Positions 59,296-64,000 of a stretch of 64,000 nucleotides of DNA are shown here, in pieces. The DNA lies in NCBI GenBank assembly GCA_023313575.1, contig JAJTTP010000011.1:992001-1056000 (forward strand). The letters run 5' to 3'. The position numbers and the translations under genes are program-made. How positions within the stretch are numbered: position 1 is the first letter of the stretch; every line of letters begins with the position of its first letter. The notes beneath the pieces are model-generated. The model made no database searches and was not told where the DNA came from. It saw only the letters and a list, made by a program, of their open reading frames with translations. This DNA comes from Eutypella sp. D-1 (Eukaryota > Ascomycota > Sordariomycetes > Xylariales > Diatrypaceae).

Positions 59296-59595
59296 TTACG
59301 GCAGTTCAACACGCTTGGCCCTACGGCACCTGACGCGATCGTAGGGTTACAGATAGGGCCGAATCTGCCAGTTAGGCCCGGCCTTATTCCTCCGACGAAA
59401 AACAAGATCTATGGAAGAGTCCAGACGGCGGTATCCCAGCATCTACCCCCTGAAGCTATAGAGGTAGAGTATGGAGTAAAGCAAGCCTATCGTCTAAGCG
59501 TATATAACAGGGTTTATAGGGCGAGATCTAGAGCTTTAGTCAGTCGTATTCTGTCTAGCAGCACGGGGAAATATAATATATATCTGGATAGCTAG
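59296..59595 (+). pseudogene. Possible coding relic: 99-codon open frame with no ATG
   Basis: Open from just after TAA (59293-59295) to TAG (59593-59595), with no ATG at the start. The translation has PPTKNKIYGRVQTAV and GVKQAYRLSVYNRVYRARSR, which look like the basic helix-turn-helix region of fungal DNA transposases, but the similarity is only an impression. It lies just upstream of glucoamylase on the opposite strand. A chance open frame of this length is also possible. Confidence 0.3.
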
Positions 59596-59838
59596 ACGGA
59601 GAAAGTGCCAGACTGGGTTGGACGTGGTAGGGCGATTCGGCCCGCTACTAGAGGGATACGTTCTTGACCTTGGCTACAGGTGTGAAAATGCATTAGGGTC
59701 ATATGTTTAGATCGGGAGACATGACCGGAACTGATCTGGTAGGTGGGCAAGCTGGAAAACACCCCTAATTCATGCCCGGTACACGCCACAATTCATGGAT
59801 AATTTGGGGAAGGGAGAATGGATTTGACCTCACATTAT

Positions 59839-59862
59839 GCGGGGAACTTGGGGAAACTGGGG
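59839..59862. promoter_or_regulatory. Cluster of CreA-type (SYGGRG) sites upstream of glucoamylase
   Basis: GCGGGG (59839-59844) and CTGGGG (59857-59862) match the CreA consensus SYGGRG, in a G-rich stretch about 680-700 bp before the glucoamylase ATG. CreA represses starch-degrading enzymes on glucose in Aspergillus and relatives. No CGGN8CGG-type AmyR site was found by eye. Confidence 0.4.
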
Positions 59863-61797
59863 GGATCAGGGGTGTGTTGTCCCTTCTCCACACGCTATAG
59901 TTAAATTGAATGCCGCCGTATACCTGTCAGTAACCACCTACAACCAGCGGCAGGTGCTTAGCTTAAGGGGCAAATCGAAAGCTTTCATTTTCTTTTTTTT
60001 TAAGCAACGGCTATTCTTGCGTGATGCCTGAAAAGCCAACACAATTATCCATTCGAACAACTGCGTGGAAAATCCCTTCTCTGCCAGTTGACGTCATTAT
60101 AGGTGGGTTATTGTGCGTTGTCTTTGATCATTGACGAGTTGTCTCCCTGGAAATTGACCTGGTCTAGAGCATGTTTTGGTCCGCGCACGTGGAATCTAGT
60201 TAGAGGCCATCGCCTCCCGGAAGATGCGGCGGCCCTTACACCCTTGGTTTAACAGGGGTAGCTGGGAGTATCCACGTCGGGGGGGCATCGTAGCGAACCA
60301 ATCGGGACGGGGAAGGCTCATCGTGCAGGCAAAGCATATGCCGAGGGATCTTAACAGGAACCTCGACCAAGCCTGGGTAATATATGTACGAGACGACCAT
60401 GTGAAAACCACAAGGGTAACCCGTCATACTCCGTACTGTTCTTCGCAGTTCTTGGGAAAAATTGACTGGCCGACTGGCTTCGAGAGATGTGCGCATCCGT
60501 ACGATAATATGCCCATAAATATCCCGAAGCGTAGCGCTTATGTTACCCAGAGGATCATCGGAATTCACTTATAGTAGCTACCCTTATAAAGATTCTGTGA
60601 ATAAATAGTATTCCACGACATTGCTTGCTCCCTAGCAATCGTTACGCAAATCGGAATGGCCTTGGTAGATTAGAGAGCCAGCCGTAGACCACAAAACCTG
60701 TTACCATCCATATCACGCAAGGCAGAGCGTGCTCCACGATCTAACTACCTTGCAGCCGGTGGCGCCGTTAACATCGTCGGCAGGACGCCGGTGCATCTCG
60801 GCCCTTCTCGTTGGGGTGAAGGATTAGTCCCGTCGCAGTCGACTTCGGAATCCGAGCCAACATACAAGAGCGCTCGCCTAACTCTTCCTAGACCTAGCCC
60901 CGACATACCAACCAAGACGCGCGCGTAATGCTGGGAAACTCATCGCATCTCCGACGAGAACGCCGACAGCGCGATCATCGACAGACATACATCAAGACAT
61001 AGAAAGTAAATGCTAGAAATGTGGTGTAGTTATGGTTTTCCCCAGCCTCAATGACCAAAGGTCTCGGCAAAACGGTTAGGAATATAACCACCATGAATCC
61101 GCCCGCTTCCACCAAGCTCAGCTTTTTACGGCGATCCTGGCTTCAGACAGACGGTCGAATTACTCTGGGACCTGCGACTCAGATTTACATCATGGGAGAG
61201 AAATAGGGATGCTTCTATGAAGGGAGTCAGGCTGCTCCGACAGTACGACTCTGAATCCGTCGAAACGAACAGAGGACCGTCGGGCACAGATCCGTGGGAT
61301 TTTTTTGTGATGAAGAAGGAAAGGAAAGAAAAATCCGAACAGAAAAATTTCATAGCAAGAAAATATTAAATGAGACAGGTTGAATGCGCTAGTGGGTGGA
61401 AATGTGGGGGGAAGCTTAGTATTGGCCCGTGCATAATAGGAACAGGCTCAACTCACTCAACCAAGTCAACTCACTCTAATGACTTATGTAAGCAAGCTAT
61501 GTAGACAGGTACCGAACTGTAACACGTGCACAGACCACATCAGTACACAGTACATACCTCTCGCTCTCTTGCTTATTGCATGGAGCCTTGAACGATCGCA
61601 ACTCAGATGAGCAAGCCGACCAACTGCAATAACCATATTCAACACGTATCTAGCGCAAGAGTGAACGAGGTTTCCCACTACAGCAACCTCCACGAAAACT
61701 CGGCAGTAACCTGAAAAACGTACCTTGACGCGTTTGTCGTTCTCTGATTAATCCGAAGCACAATCAATACGAAGTAGGCCCGACACCCACAGCCATC

Positions 61798-63857
61798 ATG
61801 AGCGCCGCCGAGATTGAGGAGATGAATCGTCTCCGCAAGTCTATGGGCTTAGCACCATTACCCGTACCAGGCGGTGGCGACTCGGATGGAAGCAATCTGC
61901 AGTTCAAGGGGAAGCAAGCCGATGTAGGGGAGGACGAAGAGCCTGCAAGCACCTTAGAAACCCGAGAGGCTGCCGCCTACGATAACTATAAGAGAATTCA
62001 GGATGAGCAAGACGCGAAGAGGGCCCGCGAAAAGAGGCTGGCTGCTATCAAGAAAGCTCGCGATGACGCGAAACGCTTTGAGAAATTAGAAGGCAAAGGT
62101 CTAGGCGAGGCGGATGACAACGAGGATATCAGCGCGAAAGCCTGGCTAAAGAGTCAGACGAAGCGACAGAAGCAGATCGAAAAGGCTCGGAAGTACGAGG
62201 AGAAGATAGCCGCTGAGGAGGCTGAGAGGGCAGCCGCCATACAATATACGTCAAAAGATCTCGCCGGAGTCAAGGTCGCCCACGAGCTCGATGCATTCGA
62301 GGATGGAGACGAACATATCATGACTCTAAAAGATGCGAATGTGCTCGGCGACAATGACGAAGACGAGGGCGATCAATTAGAAGATGTCGGCCTTCGCGAT
62401 CGGGAAAAGCTTACCGAAAAGTTGGAACTCAAAAAGAAGAAGCCCATTTACGACCCTCATGCGATCGACGAGACGGGCGAGCGCAGTATTCTCGCACAAT
62501 ACGATGAGGAAATCAGTGGGAAGAAGTCCAAACAGTTTACTCTCGATGCTCAAGGCAATACAGTGGCGGCCAACAATACGGGATCCCAGCCACAGGGTCG
62601 TCAACTACAGAAAATCAGTCTGGACTTCCTCGAAGATGATCGTCCGTCTTCCGATTACTTAGATATCTCGGAAGTCAAGGTCAAGAAACCCAAAAAGAAG
62701 AAGTCGAAGTCAACAAGGCAGCGGCCAGTAGATGAAGACGACATTTTCCCCGCAGAACCGGCACAGGATCAGTCAATGGATATCGACTCGGGCGCCGGTT
62801 TCGTCAGCAAAAAGCGCAAGACCGAGGACACATCGTATGCCGATGATGAAGACCTTCAAGCAACCCTCGCCATGCAGAGAAGAGAGGCGCTGAAGAAGCG
62901 TAAACGGGTGCGTCCCGAGGACATTGCCCGGCAACTCAAGGAAGAATCGGCTACGCCGGGGCCCGATGATTCCGGCGATGCACAGGAAGGTGGACTTGTG
63001 ATCGACGAGACGTCCGAATTTGTTTCGGGCCTACGGAAAGAAGACCTCGAAGAACGCAAATCTCGCAAGAGAACAACAGCTTCCGCAGAGCCCGTCACGG
63101 CGATGGGAGAGGAGTCCGATGAGGATGAAACCATGCAGGATGGTCACGGTGCCAGCGAAGACACACATCAACGCGAGGAGTCGGCGGCACCAGAGGCTTC
63201 CACTCTTGGTGGCGTCGAAGAAGAAAAGTCGGTTGGCGCAGGTGCAGGTCTCGGCGCCACGCTCCAGCTTTTGAAGGAGCGCCGACTCATCGCTGAGTCC
63301 AACGCGGGTGACCTGAACTCCAAGTTCCGCGACCAGCAATCGTTCTTAGCCGAGAAGAAGCGCCGGATGGACGAAATCGAGAGGACGGCCCGCGAGCAAC
63401 GAGAAAGGGACCGCGCCAGCGGAAAGTTCGCCAAAATGTCGGCGCGGGAGCGCGAAGATTACGCCCGCCAGCAGAACAATATCCGCGACCAACAGACCTC
63501 CAGGATCATGGCTGACCTTTTCAGCAAGGGATACCAGCCTAATGTCGAACTACGGTACCACGATGAGTTCGGCAGGAGCCTAGATCAGAAGGAGGCCTTC
63601 AAACACCTGAGTCATCAATTCCACGGTACGTCACCCTCACTTGTGCTGGAATCATCATTCCCCCTAAGGAGATTACTAACAGCGTAACAGGTAAGGGGTC
63701 CGGCAAGGGCAAGACGGACAAGCGGCTCAAGAAGATCGAAGACGAGAAGCGGAGGCTGGCGGAGAGCATGCTCGACGCCAGCCAGAACGTCGGCATGAGC
63801 TCCGCGACCGCGCAGCAGACAAAGAAGCGGAAGGAAGCGGGTGTACGGCTCGCGTGA
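61798..63857 (+). CDS. SNU66: U4/U6.U5 tri-snRNP protein Snu66/SART1, 664 aa, two exons
   Basis: Exon 1 is 61798-63625 and exon 2 is 63691-63857. The 65-nt intron (GTACGT...ACAG, ACTAAC branch) splits FHG/KGSGKGKTDKRLKK in phase 1. The start is MSAAEIEEMNRLRKSMGL, followed by PLPVPGG. The chain is largely charged helices: ETREAAAYDNYKRIQDEQDA, the AKAWLKSQTKRQKQ block, LAGVKVAHELDAFEDGDEHI (the SART1 signature, with EHIMTLKDANVL), LYDPHAID-like IYDPHAIDETG, and acidic and basic repeats. Near the C-terminus, NVELRYHDEFGRSLDQKEAF and KHLSHQFHG match the family's end domain. SART1/Snu66 helps the U4/U6 snRNP join U5 before the spliceosome is activated. Length suits the fungal family. The gene ends close to the edge of the window. 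Confidence 0.94.
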
Positions 63858-64000
63858 TCGACGGACAAACGAAGTGGGTGGGAAACGAGACCGGGCCTCG
63901 GAAAAGGTGCTTATCCCTTGACTTACATTCTTATCATCGAGAACTTCTTAATCAAGCAACGATGCTGACACCATTACTTGAAGCCCTCCCGGTCTTGAAC
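63858..64000. other. Window edge, 3' flank of Snu66
   Basis: 143 bp after the Snu66 stop; no gene start is visible. Confidence 0.6.

Larger units (their letters stand above)
59163..61797. promoter_or_regulatory. Divergent promoter region of glucoamylase and Snu66
   Basis: A 2.6-kb region. On the glucoamylase side it has a TATATAAG box (59237-59244, minus strand) and a cluster of CreA-like motifs (59839-59862). On the Snu66 side an ACGCGT lies about 70 bp before the start. It also contains the ATG-less open frame at 59296-59595, a 116-codon ATG frame at 60224-60574 (+) with no recognised domain, and an inverted TACTCCGTA at 60427-60435. Confidence 0.55.

Overview
The window is nuclear DNA of a filamentous ascomycete (Pezizomycotina, most likely Sordariomycetes). 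The evidence is genes split by short GT-AG introns (about 52-135 nt in most cases), monocistronic genes on both strands, pyrimidine-rich leaders, long intergenic stretches full of TAGGTACCTA-type microsatellites, and fungus-specific families: a Pth11/rhodopsin-type membrane protein, a GPI-anchored serine/alanine-rich wall protein, GH15-CBM20 glucoamylase, an HSF-type regulator and Ctf4/Mcl1/SepB. I could not name the species. I rebuilt 19 genes. Splice sites were chosen so that reading frames join, and starts were set at a real ATG.

Layout. 0.1-16.6 kb: a large fungus-specific protein (-), a BTB/POZ protein (+), a polytopic membrane protein P1 (-), a GPI-anchored secreted protein (-), a small nuclear-type protein with a 351-nt intron (+) and a Pth11-like seven-helix protein of six exons (-). 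16.6-21.7 kb: gene desert. 21.7-28.3 kb: replisome factor Ctf4/Mcl1 (-) divergent from a WD40 protein (+), then a second polytopic membrane protein P2 (-), a paralogue of P1. 28.3-42.6 kb: mostly empty, holding only a small secreted cysteine-containing protein (+) and an NmrA-like Rossmann protein (+). 42.6-51.4 kb: HSF-type transcription factor (+), a Lys/Glu-rich low-complexity protein (-), mitochondrial succinyl-CoA ligase beta (+) and a single-pass membrane protein (-). 53.9-63.9 kb: fructosamine-kinase-like protein (+), nicotinamide riboside kinase-like protein (+), secreted glucoamylase (-) and the tri-snRNP protein Snu66/SART1 (+).

The genes do not form an operon or an obvious biosynthetic cluster; most are housekeeping genes set among gene-poor blocks. 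The most interesting signals are: the P1/P2 pair, which shares an intron phase and conserved intramembrane-type acidic motifs; the small secreted protein gene, bracketed by two same-orientation copies of a short G-rich repeat; twin ACGCGT boxes in front of the replication gene Ctf4; an apparent excess of TACGGAGTA and of palindromic TAGGTACCTA motifs; a run of G-rich tracts upstream of the HSF regulator; and a 99-codon open frame without ATG just upstream of glucoamylase that may be a coding relic.

Limits: gene models come from reading the sequence alone. Family calls rest on recognised motifs, not on searches.
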